Source: Herpomyces periplanetae (taxonomy: Eukaryota > Ascomycota > Laboulbeniomycetes > Herpomycetales > Herpomycetaceae). Taken from it: 37,812 nt of DNA. The notes below the pieces were generated by a model. It searched no databases. It was not told the DNA's origin and saw only the letters and a list, made by a program, of their open reading frames with translations. Position numbers and translations under genes: made by a program. Location of the stretch: NCBI GenBank assembly GCA_009733715.1, contig WMKJ01000114.1, positions 1 through 37,812 of the forward strand, in the 5' to 3' direction. This document shows positions 1 to 11,938 of the stretch, in pieces; within the stretch, counting starts at the first letter, position 1, and the number at the start of each line of letters is the position of its first letter.

Positions 1-47
1 ATACATGGCTCTTCATTTATCCATTATTCATCTCTTTCATCGAATAG

Positions 48-1510
48 TTTGCTGATATTTCGAGTGGTTTACTCATATTGTTGCCAGGAATCAAGTATTC
101 CGCTACCTGGTTCGATATTTTAACAACGAATTCATCTTCATCCATCGTTTACAGAAAATCATCGTGGACCGAACTGTACACTAACTTAGTGGCTCTACTT
201 CGTACCTCGGAAAAATGTTCGTCATTCTACCCATGTTCTTACATCGTCATCATTCAATTTATCTTACCGTGTCTTTAAAAATATACTCCCAATATACCCT
301 TTCATCCATTGGTTAACAATTGGCATGTTAACTCACCTTCTCAGGCAATACATTTAATTTGCTCGTCACTTTCCTCGCACATCGGTCGAAACTTCTACCC
401 GTCGGTATAAAATGTGAATTATTATGCGTTGCCGATTTCGTCAATCCCTTCGGAGGCGTTAATAGTTCTCCCGTTGATGTTATGTTTACCTTTTACCTTG
501 ATACAGACACTTTTCAAATTTTCAATTCTCAAGGTCGCTTGGATTATTCCCTTTCCCAAGCTCGATCAGGTCGTCTTCCAAACATCTCCGATAGTCAATT
601 CAACTTATTCGAACTACCTTGGACTCTTCCCGACACCCCCTCACCCTTCGGTAACTTTGTCGACTTTGGTATTGAATCTGATATATTCCAAGTAACTTTT
701 GATATATCTCGTGAATATTTCCGTCTTGGTTCACGTTTACTAAGAGATTTTTACAGTACCTGGCGCCACCTATTTCGTGTCAGCTTATCCGATAAAACCT
801 TTTTACAAATCTGTCGGGCTTTAATTTCAATTTGTCGCATGAACTTCGATATTTTGGAAATCCTCGACTACTCCAGTGCTCCACTAAGTTTATCCTTTGC
901 GACAGTGAAACCAATGGACCTACCTACTTGGCAAGGTTTACAGTCCCCGCTATTTGTTGTAAACGACTTCATTCGTGTTTTAATGACTCAAAATTTATCT
1001 CTATCGCGCCATTTGGTCGAGGATGATATTCGCGATTATTGCAAATCCCGTGAATCATTACCCCACGAAATCTCATATTTAGTTATGTCTCTTGAACACT
1101 TCTACATCCTCAAATTCAACACTCATACTCAACTTGTTATCCGCTCACCAGTTAGACAATTTATGAACGGATATAACGACCTTCGTGAACAAGCATTATT
1201 CGATTTTCTCACAATTCTCTCTGTTCCAGATCACCCTGGTGTCGTGCTGGAAAATCCAGATCACATCCAGCCCGAGAGTTTGCTGAACAATGCAACCGAC
1301 AAAATTCACAGTAATCTCGGATATCTGTGCAAACTGTTTAAGCTATACGGCGGTGAACAGAGCCCTCCAAACTTTAATTTCCCCTGGGAATCCAAGCCTG
1401 GTGCCAAGTTTGGCTCATACGTACATTGCAGCTTCAGTCTCAATGGCCATTACTTAGGATTAACTTATAATTCTCCCTTTTTGAAAGTCTCGACTAGCAT
1501 CAATTCATGA
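48..1510 (+). CDS. Unrecognised protein, C-terminal part (5' end missing or in earlier exons)
   Basis: The main exon runs from about 345, just after a pyrimidine-rich CTTCTCAG acceptor, to the stop at 1508-1510 and gives about 388 residues. It contains no convincing start codon, so earlier exons are needed. The open stretch at about 48-200, followed by a possible GTACCT donor at 201, is a candidate upstream exon, and the true start may lie left of the window. The protein has no signal peptide, clear membrane segment or catalytic motif. It is rich in Phe, Leu and Ser, with alternating beta/alpha-like stretches. Its pattern (a sequence around EHFYILKFNTHTQLVIRSP followed by a helical end) faintly recalls the C-terminal half of Mediator subunit 14, but this is only an impression. 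It converges on the allantoicase gene with a 179-bp gap. Confidence 0.6.
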
Positions 1511-1689
1511 TACACACAAATTGAAATAGAGGTTCCCTTCAAGGAATCCCTTTAAAATATCTAAGAATATTCATTTACCTTAAACTAAAGCTTAATCTAC
1601 ATTGGTAAATCATTCTGCTATATTATGAAGTCATCTGTTTTCGATAGTGTGATGTGTGTACACAGAGAATGATTTGTGCAAGCAGGACT

Positions 1690-3166
1690 CTAAGAGGCAG
1701 CTCGACCGTACACTCTCAATCGCTTGACGCATCCATCAGGAATGATAATCAGCTTAACATGAGAAAACATTATGTCTCCGCCATTACTATCTGCAGAACC
1801 TCCAGACTTTTGGGACAGGTGAACAAGCTGGTTTGAGTCGAAAACATGCTGATAATCTGGTTTTCCCGGGGAAAAGGGTGTGACCATCATCCATTTTTTA
1901 TCAAATGGTTCTGGATTTATACTACTAACTTTAGTTCCTGGCGTATAGGGAAGTCCAAAAACTTGGAATTCTCGAGGAAAATTTCCACGATAAAATGCCG
2001 TATCCACGATTACCTTGTTAATGTAACCAGGTGCACCAAGGGCAACGATAACCCAATCTTCGTGAGGGCCACGAGTTCGACGGGTCGCCCATCCATCTCT
2101 CATATCAATACCGCGTCCTGGCAAAAGTAGATTGTTCATGGAACCGAAATGTTGATCAGAACATTGCAAAGCTATTCCGCCATTACTCATGGCAGCAAGA
2201 TCAATAGTACCGGAAGATGACCCTTGAAGACTAGGTTTCACTTTCCCATAAAGTCTAAATCTCGCAATACCTCCATCTGGAAACAAAAGTACTCGAATAT
2301 GGGTGAAGGCTTCAGGATGGGATTTTTCAGATGAGTCACCGGTAATTTTCCATGCATTGCGCTGGTTTGGATCGCAATCTGACGGTTGAAGAATCCATTT
2401 CCAACCGGTAAATTCGGGATCCAATAGCTTTTTTTCCTCGGGTGTTAAATTAACTTTTCCATTCTTTTCATCCCCTTTCACGTCCTCGGCGGTTGAAAAG
2501 GTCTGATGAATAAATATTTAGCCGTATAATGTCAGTGCCATATTCAACGATTTATCACAGCAAAGTGGGAAATCTCGTTTAACATTACATTTGTGCCACA
2601 CCAGCCTTGAACGGCAACAGAAGAAGCATGGTTTCCATCGAAGTAAGTTGTATCAATTTCAACACCGAATACACTTGCACAACCCAATCCCAAGCGGATG
2701 ACTGCCCAGTCAAATTCCTCGGAATTGTGTCTTCGCGTTTCCCATCCATCGTACCAAATACCGGATTCTGTCAGAACATTTGGTCGATGCTCAGGAGGAT
2801 TAGGCTTAAGGATATTTTTTGCCGGTGCAAACCATTCATCAGAGACCCCGAGGACTCTCGAGTCGAGAGTATTGCAACATAAGTCTATCTTGATCCGTTG
2901 CGAGCTCGCACAGTGTATAAAAGTTAAACACAAAAAATTTAGCAATCATTATTTACGGCCCAAGGATTATACGACACAAATAAATAAATTTATTTGCCCA
3001 CGCGAACTTCTTTTTCCAAACGGCTGAGAAGAGATGAAAGAAATTGTATGCATTTTTGCACGCATATACACTAACCTATACAACCTTTGTCACGGAATGT
3101 TTTATCAATATTTTCCGAATCTTTGAGCGGAACTGCACAAGGTGCAACATCATTAGAATCTGACAT
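1690..3166 (-). CDS. DAL2: Allantoicase (allantoate amidinohydrolase)
   Basis: Allantoicase splits allantoate into ureidoglycolate and urea in the purine (urate) degradation pathway that lets fungi use purines as nitrogen. Three exons fit in phase: 3166-3076, 2884-2589 and 2502-1690, giving about 399 residues, normal for fungi. The family's duplicated jelly-roll layout is visible. The first repeat carries SDEWFAPAKNIL, YDGWETRRHN and EIDTTYFDGNHA; the second carries FTHIRVLLFPDGGIARFRLYG-type sequence, DGWATRRTRG and VDTAFYRGNFP. The paired DGWxTRR motifs are diagnostic. The first intron (3075-2885) was chosen because the join restores an IDL strand start; the second (2588-2503) has donor GTAATG and acceptor CATCAG. 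The start ATG at 3166 begins a short leader with MSDSNDVAPCAVP. Identification is firm; exon edges are by eye. Confidence 0.93.
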
Positions 3167-3854
3167 ATTATTTAATAAACAATTTAACAGAGTGATCTAA
3201 TGCTAGTTAACATCAAGAAGCAGTATGTTCAACTCTTGCTGGAATAGTGGTGGTCCATTCGCTTAGCGTTTACATTACAGCGTCGAATAAGTCATCGACA
3301 GGAGCGGCTCGCCTTAATAATGATCCGTTTCACAAGCTTACAGCGGCCGGAATACTAAAAGAGTTGGTAACAAGAATGTGGTCAAGATGATGGTTTATGG
3401 ATATTCTCCTCACTTGTTAATTGATTTCTCGTATTACGAATCTGGTATCGCTCTAGACGGTACACGAACAGGTGGAACAAAATAAAACGGGTGGAAAATT
3501 CAAGACAAAGTTATGCTAAACCTAGTGGAATGTTACGCCCAAAATGAGTTACAATTTCAAGAAAAATGCGCTATGATTCTACTTTTCAATTATCCAAATG
3601 ACCAGTTAGTGAAGCAATCAGGTGACGAAATGCTCATCAACTGATGGAGAATTCGATAAACTGCAGAGGCCGATCTATGCATGTGGTGATTTTTAAAAGC
3701 TCCATCCAAGCAACATTTGCGCTTGCAAACATGATTTCATCACGCTCACCAGATGGTTCAGTACGTCTACGTGGGATATAAACGTAGAGCTTAATTTGAG
3801 ATCCAATATCGAAGATGCAACATTCTACGGCTAATATAGATAGCAATGTCATCC
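3167..3854. other. 688-bp spacer between allantoicase start and the ankyrin/DIL gene end
   Basis: No convincing gene. On + there are short open stretches at about 3205-3400 and 3370-3645 that read like protein but need a frame change and contain an in-frame TAA. On - an open stretch at 3637-3870 gives 77 residues without a good start. The spacer should hold the allantoicase promoter and the 3' end of the neighbouring - strand gene. Confidence 0.5.
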
Positions 3855-6743
3855 TCATGCATATGACCAATGAGTATCTGTTAATTCCGTGGACGGGCTA
3901 TCGTGTGTCGGAGATGGTGTAGGTAGTCCGAATGTATCATTGGGTATGGAATCACCTATCATTACACCACTTTGGGCATCAAGCTTTGCCAGAAATTCAG
4001 GAGGAACAGTTGGAATATACTTATGCGAACGTTCCTTATTCGCGCTCTTAAATCCTGTTCCGTAGCATATCAACATGTCTGTTAAACTCGGCATTTCAAA
4101 AGGTAATACCAACGATGAGTCTAACAGCAAACTATCACCAGATGTTGGATCATCATCAGACTGTTTGTGTTGGGTTATCGAAGTAGGTTCAGACGCTGAA
4201 GATGGTTTAGTGGGCGGGGAAATGGTAGAGTCAGCAGGATCAAGGGACGATGGAGATGATGTATCGAGAGTTTGTGACGAAGAATCATTAGAACCTTGAG
4301 AGAAAGGGCTAACAGGATTTGACGATGACACTGAGGACGCTGACACGGATTCCGGTGAGAATGAAGATGTCGACGATCGATGACCGCCTTGTTTATCGGC
4401 GTTTTCATACATGCTACTCGATCCAGACTCAAGTTTTGTGGCTTTAATAGCTGCCTCTTCAGCTTCCTTTCGCTCTTGAGCTTTTCGCGCGGTGATTTCA
4501 TCGTGTAAAAAGCTCAAGTACTGTCGAGCAAACTTAGGTAAACTCTTTTCGCCAACTTCTGCACGATAATACGTGATGACATGACATAGTTGCTGAGGCG
4601 TTAATCGAGGTAATTGTTGAAGTGTACCAATGAAGACTTCGAGATCATCTCCAGATGATGAAAGACACTGCAACCACTGAAGCAGTTGCACAATTGGTGC
4701 AAGATGACGTTTGGCAGCTTTAACGGTGTTTTCACCAGTTTCGATAGTTTGCCCATTCTCGAAATGTTCTGCTTGACGATTATTTGAGCGAGCCCAATCC
4801 TCGATGGCAGAAACATTCATACGTATTTGCATAGCTTTAGTTCGTGCCAGATACTTGCGGTTTGACATAACACGATTAAACAGTTCGGCCCCTAACCAGT
4901 ATAGTAATTGGGAGATAACCTGTACGGTGACGAGTGAATGAATATCGTATAAGTCAAGTACAAATAGTGTGGATGATAATAATGAAGTAATGTTTCGTGG
5001 AGATGGTTGGGATCGCTTGGTTGGGCTTGGAGGGCGGAGCATCTGTTGAATTGACTCATGTTTAACCTTTGGCTTTGAGCGGAACAGTTTCCACTCGTTT
5101 TGAAAGTGAACACCTTCAAAGCCCGGGATAGTCTCGTGGTCAAGCATGGCTGCATCCATGACTTTATCCATGCGTCTTTCAGCATCACGGATAATATAAA
5201 TATAAATTTCTTGAATAAACGAGGATAACTGAAGCTGGAACTCCTTGGTAGCATCAACTAGCTGGGCGTCTTTTTTAAGATAATGAAGTAGGATCGTCGC
5301 GTTGGACATCCAAAAGGCTAGTATTGTCATGTCCCACTGATATCTTTGAACAATTTCCATAATCTTATGGACGGCTGTGGTGAGAAATAATTCCAGCAAG
5401 TCAGGTCCTACGTGATAATGAGCATAACGTGCTGCAAGAAAAATTATGTTCGCAGGAACAGGCTTTTGGCTAGGAGATCTTTGGGGGATCATATTGGTGA
5501 TGATGACGTCCAGAATGCGGTCCAGATCGCTTTCCTGGAATACGAACATTTGATCGCTTAGACACTGGTTCCACACAAATTCTTGACCTTCTTCAAGATC
5601 ATCAATGCAATCATGGATTTCATCTATTCCCAAATTCTCCAGATCGACTTCCAGGTTAATTGCACTTTCCATCATCATCCGTCTCCGAAATTCATCCTCG
5701 ATATACTCTTCTTCCAGGCGATCCGATACAACGCCTCGATCGTAAAAGTCGTCACATGCTCCACCGGTGGTGTTGTTACTGGTTACAGATCCATTTCCAT
5801 TAATATAATCGACTATCTCGCTGTCCGAACTAGCGAAATCCAAGGCACTACGTCCTGCGTTAGATTTAACCTCGAGATTCGCTCCATGGTCAATGAGTAA
5901 CTTGGCGATAGTTTTGTGCTTAGGCGTTGAATCAATCAATGCCCACATCAACGCAGTCCATTGGTTTTTATCTTGTTTGTCGATGTCGGCACCGGCATCC
6001 AATAAAGCTTCTACAACATCTTGATGACCGAAGCAGCTAGCATAGATTAGAGCTGTGGTTCCCTCACTATCGCGGGAATCGATATTGATTAATTTTCTAA
6101 TGGGGTCCGAAACTATGCTCTTAACGAGATCCACTTCACCGTTTGATGCAGCCATGCTTAACATATTCTGTAAAACTTCCTTCTTTTCGGCTAGGGATAA
6201 TCCTTCGTCATTCAGGACGCACATGGCCGTAACGTCATTTTTACTTTCAGCTCTCATTCGAATTTGGTGGGCGAGCATTTGAATCATTTTTGAATAGTTT
6301 TCTTCCATGTTGCTAATAATGCACTCTTCGCCGCCGCCACCACCACTACCAACATCGCCGCTGGTATCGTTATCGAATAAAATGTTCATGTTGGGGTGGC
6401 TTGAATCCGTATTTGTGGAATTTGACGACTTAATCGGAATGGATTTAGACGGTAAAGGGAGAACGAGTGACTGACCTGTATAAGGTAAAGTAAGCATTAT
6501 ACGAAGGAAGGTTAACAAGTTTGGCATGAAAAAGAGTGTAGGTTAAGGCACATCTAGTTATAAAAATGAAGGCTTACCTTTCCAGGCATCATAAATCGTA
6601 GTCTCGGGACTGCAAAAGAATGGAGTTTTCCGATCATCTAAAGAAGTAGGAAGATCGGCGGGAATATTAGCCAGGTGTGGTTTGTCAAGATGATCGCCGG
6701 GGACGTTGATCCCACGATTTGTAGGAATTAGGTTATGTTCCAT
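3855..6743 (-). CDS. Ankyrin-repeat and dilute (DIL) domain protein
   Basis: Two exons, 6743-6578 and 6475-3855, are joined across a 102-bp intron (donor GTAAGC, acceptor TATACAG) and give about 928 residues. After an acidic, Ser/Asn-rich N-terminal region, about three ankyrin repeats cover residues 160-275 (ALIYASCFGHQDVVEALLDA, then TALMWALIDS, then KLLIDHGANLEVKSNAGRSA). A DIL-like alpha-helical domain follows at about 355-720, with FWMSNATILLHYL and LLYWLGAELFNRVMSNRKYL, as in the cargo-binding tail of class V myosins. A Ser/Thr/Pro-rich, probably disordered stretch of about 130 residues precedes a short conserved-looking end (YIPTVPPEFLAKLD). Fungi have stand-alone ANK-DIL proteins without a motor domain; no biochemical role is settled, and a link to vesicle or actin traffic is inference from the domain. 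The gene is divergent from LPD1 across a 977-bp promoter region. Confidence 0.87.
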
Positions 6744-7720
6744 TATATTACCCGAAGCACCAAGAGATCAACGTTACAAGGTTCGTAAGATGGTTGAATG
6801 TACCAGACACCACCATCGATTCAACGAGACCAGTGGAAGGAAGAAACTTTCGCGAATGGGGAAATATGAATGGAGGAGATGCCGGGTTAGTCGGTCAAGC
6901 ACACGTATGGGAGTAGAGGTATAAGTATGTTTACAAGTGGTCCTGATCACTTATAATGAGAGTGAATATCAGGAGAAATGAATAAAGGCCATAAGACGAC
7001 GTATTCAAGCGTTCTAAAGTTATAAAATCATTCAAGTCGCGTACGCATACGTATCATGAAGCGGGGGGAGAGTGGGGGAGGTAATTATAAATGTCAAACT
7101 TGACACGAAGAGAACGAAAAAAGCTAAATAGAAACTTGTAGAAAAATGAAATAAGAATACCAAACTATGGAGAATGAACATAAGCATCTCACAAGCAATG
7201 TTGATAAGAAAAAGATAAAACCTCCAAAGGATCTATTGTCGTGATGAATGATGATGATGATGATTTTAAAGGTTCCGAATTGCCTCTAAATTTCGACTTT
7301 CCAAAGCCAACAATGGTCACGTGAGCCTATACAAAGCATAGCGTAGAGAACGCAATGGGGATGTCAGGGGAAGTTTACCAGTACTAGGGTAGAGAAATTC
7401 GGGTATAAGTTATATAATATACCATGATTGATAAAGGATGAAACTGTTTTGCATAATGTCAAAATCCCAAATAATGGTTATCTCTTTCCAACGCACTTTA
7501 TTTTTCCAATTTGTCTTCCCTTGATACACCATTCCATGTTCTACTCTACTACACGCTTCACGTCTTCTCTGGTTGTCACGTGACTTTGGATGAGTAAGAC
7601 GTGAGCGCGTCGGTGTGGAGGTTTTAGGAGAAGATGAAAATTGGGATTGGCGATGCACAATTTTGTAGGTTTGAAATTGAATTTTGTCTTGAATAGTTTG
7701 ACATTTATATTTTAGTGACA
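6744..7720. promoter_or_regulatory. Divergent promoter region of the ankyrin/DIL gene and LPD1
   Basis: No gene is supported in these 977 bp; small open frames here are weak. Two CACGTG palindromes are visible: TCACGTGA at 7317-7324 and GTCACGTGAC at 7575-7584. The second lies 137 bp before the LPD1 ATG. In fungi this core is bound by basic helix-loop-helix factors of the Cbf1/Pho4/USF type, so a regulatory role is plausible. An (ATG)5 microsatellite lies at 7248-7262. Confidence 0.5.
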
Positions 7721-9641
7721 ATGTTGGTTAATTCTACGCGTTTGAGATCGTCTATGTCGATGATTGCTCTTGGTACTTTTCGGCAGGATGTTTTCATGGA
7801 ATTTCCAAGGAAAACTCTACTTGGTGGTTCGCTTGCTCGACGATACTTGAGTTCACAAGTTGGTAAGTTTATTTGATATACGTTAGGCTACGTTTATTCT
7901 TGAGTGTAGGGGTTAAGATTATGTTGACTAATTTGGTTATATGGTACCATCTTCGTTACGGTTATCATTGTAACCCCTTCTTCCGATACTCTTTTCAATG
8001 TTGCTTGATTTATCATAGAGGAGAGAGATGTTGTTATAATTGGTGGCGGTGTTGCGGGTTACGTTGCGGCTATTAAAGCTAGTCAGGCTGGATTAAAGGT
8101 ATAATCAGTGTGTGTATTTTTTCCAAGGTTGATTTAATTTATCTTATTTTGCTTAAAAAAAAACGAAAATCTACAGGTATCATGCATTGAAAAACGGAGT
8201 ACACTTGGTGGAACTTGCCTCAACGTGGGATGCATCCCTTCGAAATCTCTGCTCAACAATTCTCATATTTATCATCAAGTCAAACATGACACGGCTAGAC
8301 GTGGAATTGAAGTCGAAGGTGTAAAGCTTAACTTAAAGAAATTTTTAGAGGCCAAGGATTCTTGCGTTCACGGTTTAACTAAAGGGATTGAGTTTTTGTT
8401 CAGTAAAAACAAGGTGGAATGGGTTAAAGGAACTGCTAGTTTTGCTGATGAGCATACACTTAGTGTTAAACTCAATGGTGGTGGTGACCGACAGATTCGT
8501 GGTAAAAATATCATCATTGCCACCGGGAGTGAGCCCACACCTTTTAAAGGACTTGAAGTGGATGAAAAGCGGGTTGTTACGAGTACTGGGGCTCTTTCTT
8601 TGCAGAAAATTCCTAAGAAAATGATTGTCATTGGAGGTGGTATTATCGGACTTGAAATGGTAGGCAATTCCTTAATTCTAATTTGACCCGGGTAATATTT
8701 ATACATAATTATGTCATAAATTGCTAAGTTGGCGTGCTTTAGGGCTCTGTCTGGTCGCGACTCGGTGCTAAGGTAACCGTTGTGGAATTTTTGCCGCAAA
8801 TTGGCGGTCCAGGGATGGATACGGAAATTTCAAAAGCTGTCCAAAAACTCCTTACCAAACAAGGTATATCGTTTAAATTAAATACCAAAGTCAACGGCGG
8901 AAACATTTCCAATTCATCCATCGGTTTAGATGTTGAAGCTGCTAAAGGTGGACAAAAAGAAACGGTTCGTCTGATTGGATTTTTTATTTATTTGAATTTT
9001 CTGACTTAAGAGTTGTTGTATAGCTTGAAGCCGATGTTGTCCTTGTTGCTATTGGACGGCGTCCGTATAGCCAAGGGTTAAATGCCGAGTCAATCGGGCT
9101 AGATTTTGATGATCGGGGGCGAGTGGTGGTTGATCAAGCTTACCGAACTAAGCTTTCGCATATTCGTGCTATTGGAGATGTTACATTTGGGCCAATGTTA
9201 GCACATAAAGCGGAAGAAGAAGCGGCAGCTGTTGTGGAATATATTACAAAGAGTCATGGTCATGTTAATTATGCGGCAATACCGAGTGTTATGTATACGC
9301 ACCCAGAGGTAGCATGGGTTGGCGAAAACGAACAAGAGCTTAAGGCAAGGAAAGTTGAATATAAAGTTGGAACATTCCCATTTTCAGCCAATTCCCGAGC
9401 AAAGACGAACATGGATTCAGATGGATTTGTGAAATTTATTTCCAATGCTAAAACAGACAGGATATTGGGCGTTCACATTATTGGACCTAACGCAGGCGAA
9501 ATGATTGCTGAAGCAACTCTCGCCATCGAGTATGGAGCAAGTTGTGAGGACATTGCACGAACCTGTCATGCTCATCCAACACTTGCAGAAGCATTCAAAG
9601 AAGCAGCTATGGCGGCATATGATAAACCTATTCATTTTTAA
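7721..9641 (+). CDS. LPD1: Dihydrolipoamide dehydrogenase, mitochondrial (E3)
   Basis: This flavoprotein reoxidises dihydrolipoamide with NAD+ in the pyruvate, 2-oxoglutarate and branched-chain dehydrogenase complexes and the glycine cleavage system in the mitochondrial matrix. Five exons join in phase: 7721-7862, 8019-8098, 8177-8659, 8743-8964 and 9024-9641, giving about 514 residues, normal for the family. Exon 1 encodes almost exactly the Arg/Ser-rich targeting presequence (to ARRYLSSQV). The FAD-binding [10 protein letters not shown] follows, then the redox pair Cys88/Cys93 in [13 protein letters not shown], the NAD-binding [11 protein letters not shown] (split by intron 3), AIGRRP, and the C-terminal catalytic HPTLAE (about His493 and Glu498). 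Introns are 156, 78, 83 and 59 bp; the fourth has a weaker GTTCGT donor. No key residue is missing. Confidence 0.97.
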
Positions 9642-11938
9642 CTGTGGAAGTCAGTATAACGCTATTTGATCCGAATTCTTTACCTCGGATACTTTTGCAT
9701 GATAAGGTGATTGTGATTTTATTTGCCGTGCTGTGATGGGTTTGGCGGTTGGCTAAGTTATGATATATTGTTCAGCGATTGGAGGTGATGGAAAATTCGA
9801 CAGGGAACCAACGACCATTCATAAAGGGTTCAACATTATATGATTTAAGGCGTCAGAGGGGAAAGTAGAGTTGGACACTAGAAATGGTGGAGATGTGGAT
9901 AAAAGGCTAAACTACCCGTGGTTCTACACGGGAGAGACATTCTCGTCGCTTCAAACTTTGTGCAAGTGCCAGTAAAATGCGTCACCCCAAATCTCCAATT
10001 CATGAGACGGTTTGGACAGCGTTTCCTTGTCGATGAATTGGCTATACACTTTGCTTCGTATGTGTTAAAGAGGGAGATATTTGACTAGTTATGCAAGTTG
10101 ACAAGAATTTGCAGAATAGATGTGGACGGAATCATTTTACGTACGTGTTACGCATGATAAATTAAAGTGATACTAAGTAGGGGAGTTTTATTTGGACCGG
10201 TCAAATGTCAATTCTCAATAATAGGCTACTTTAATACTTGAATCTATCACTCTTGATATGGTGTAGCCTGACCTGGCCTGGCTTGACCTAGCCTAGATGC
10301 ATTGTGTCCCTACAGGATAAATGTTCAATTTATTTTAAACTTAGAGGTATTTAAGATCCCGGAAAATTTCGCATACCCTGACACTCGGGAGTCTCATACA
10401 TTTAATCGGTACCGTCCACCATGGTTAAGATATCTAGTAAGTTTCAGAATTTACTCAGGTCCGTAGTCTCCACACGGTGAAATTTATTAATATTAGCAGG
10501 ATTGAGGGTATTTAAACGCTTGCAAACAAGGAAATACTTTACTTGATATATACCTACAAGAGGTCCTAAAAGATTTCAGGTAAAGTTAAGTCGTTTAAAG
10601 GGAAAACCTAACTGGTGATAATAGAGCAATTAAAGAACAGTAATCATCGAATAATAAGCGGGCGATATAACATTCAATCTGCAGTACACGAGTATCTTTA
10701 CATGGGTAACTTGACTGTTAGATTAATTGGTTATACAGATACGAATGGACTGGCGTCTACAGAATGCGGTAGACGGAACCCTTGACATTTGAAATTCCGG
10801 CTCACTCAACATGGTTTATCCATTCTATCGGCATCGATATCATCTTACCCAAAATATTAATTCCCATAAGGTTTAATCCACTGGATGTCTCACATTAGTT
10901 TCAATGTGAAATCGTATGAAACATGCAAAAATCTTTTACCGTACTACGACGGAAAAGCATAGCCGCTCGTTTACAAACACAAAGTATTCATTATACAGTG
11001 CTGGACGAGTTGTACGCGGATAGAAACAATCTAGTTTAATTCGACTGATCATCTTATCCGAGTTTTTTACGGTGAAAAGCGTGGAAAACCGTTTAGATGC
11101 TTTTCTTCGGTAAAGTTGCCATTACATTCCAGTTAAACTTTTACCTACTTACACCATTTTTCGTTTTACCTAGGTTAAACATTTCATTCTAATTTTTACA
11201 AAGTTTTTCCCTCTATTATCCAACATTTCGTATCTCAGGGCTTACTGAACTTGTGCATAAACCTGGTGTTAAACCGTGGATACCGTTTCACTGCTGTGAT
11301 GTTAATTTATTCATTAGTTCAAGCGGACTGATGATACGAACGGATTAGCGACAGCTTCACTTCCGAAGCCGTAGGTGATCTTGATTAATGCACCTTCACA
11401 TCTAGCGTAGTTTTCTGATCCGCATAACTTACTACATGTTAGATTCTAGGATTCGTGATTGATGAACTCGTTGCCATTTGATTTGTCCGTCATATGCATT
11501 AACTTGTTGGGTTTGCAATTTTTTCCCGTTTCGTACTGCACCGATCAATCTTGGAAGCCGAGGCATCCTCTCTGTTAACCTGCTCTGTTCGTATTCTAGC
11601 GTCAAAATTAATCATAAACTGTCTCGCTTTCATTTATTCATTATCCTTCTAACTTTTTTCTTTCCTCTTACCAAACTTTTCTAACAGTACACCTCTTTAC
11701 CGTGTGTCTTCCTACGGTCATCGTTGAAATAACGGAAGTGGATCTGCTTGATGGTTAATCGTGTAAATTATCAACACAATTATACCTCTCTGCCATCTCA
11801 AACAGACCATAACTTGCGTTTGTTTTCTCTTTTTTTCAACTCGACAAAACGTTGAATAATACTTCTTCCTATTCAACATCAAGTTCCGCGACGAAAAAGC
11901 GATAACTTCATCCTAAACTTCGAGTTAAAGCGCGTACC
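9642..11938. other. 2.3-kb region without a recognisable gene
   Basis: This is the longest gene-free stretch in the window. No open frame here looks coding on either strand, and I found no tRNA, rRNA or spliceosomal RNA signature. A small inverted repeat (CCCGTG, 6-nt loop, CACGGG) lies at 9915-9932. A short run of related CCTGG/CCTAG units lies near 10266-10296. From about 11560 to 11900 the + strand is pyrimidine-rich, typical of a fungal promoter or 5' leader for the lectin gene that follows. Confidence 0.5.
9915..9932. repeat. Small inverted repeat (hairpin potential)
   Basis: CCCGTG at 9915-9920 and CACGGG at 9927-9932 are perfect complements around a 6-nt loop. It lies about 275 bp after the LPD1 stop. 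Six pairs could be chance. Confidence 0.35.

Noticed and set aside
3637-3870. 77-codon open frame on - overlapping the end of the ankyrin/DIL gene, with a basic RRRTEPSGERDE stretch
   Set aside because: No ATG at its start, overlaps a firmly supported gene end, and no in-phase splice join to the ankyrin/DIL gene could be found.
10266-10296. CCTGG/CCTAG-type short units resembling a minisatellite
   Set aside because: Only a few imperfect units; not enough for a repeat array.
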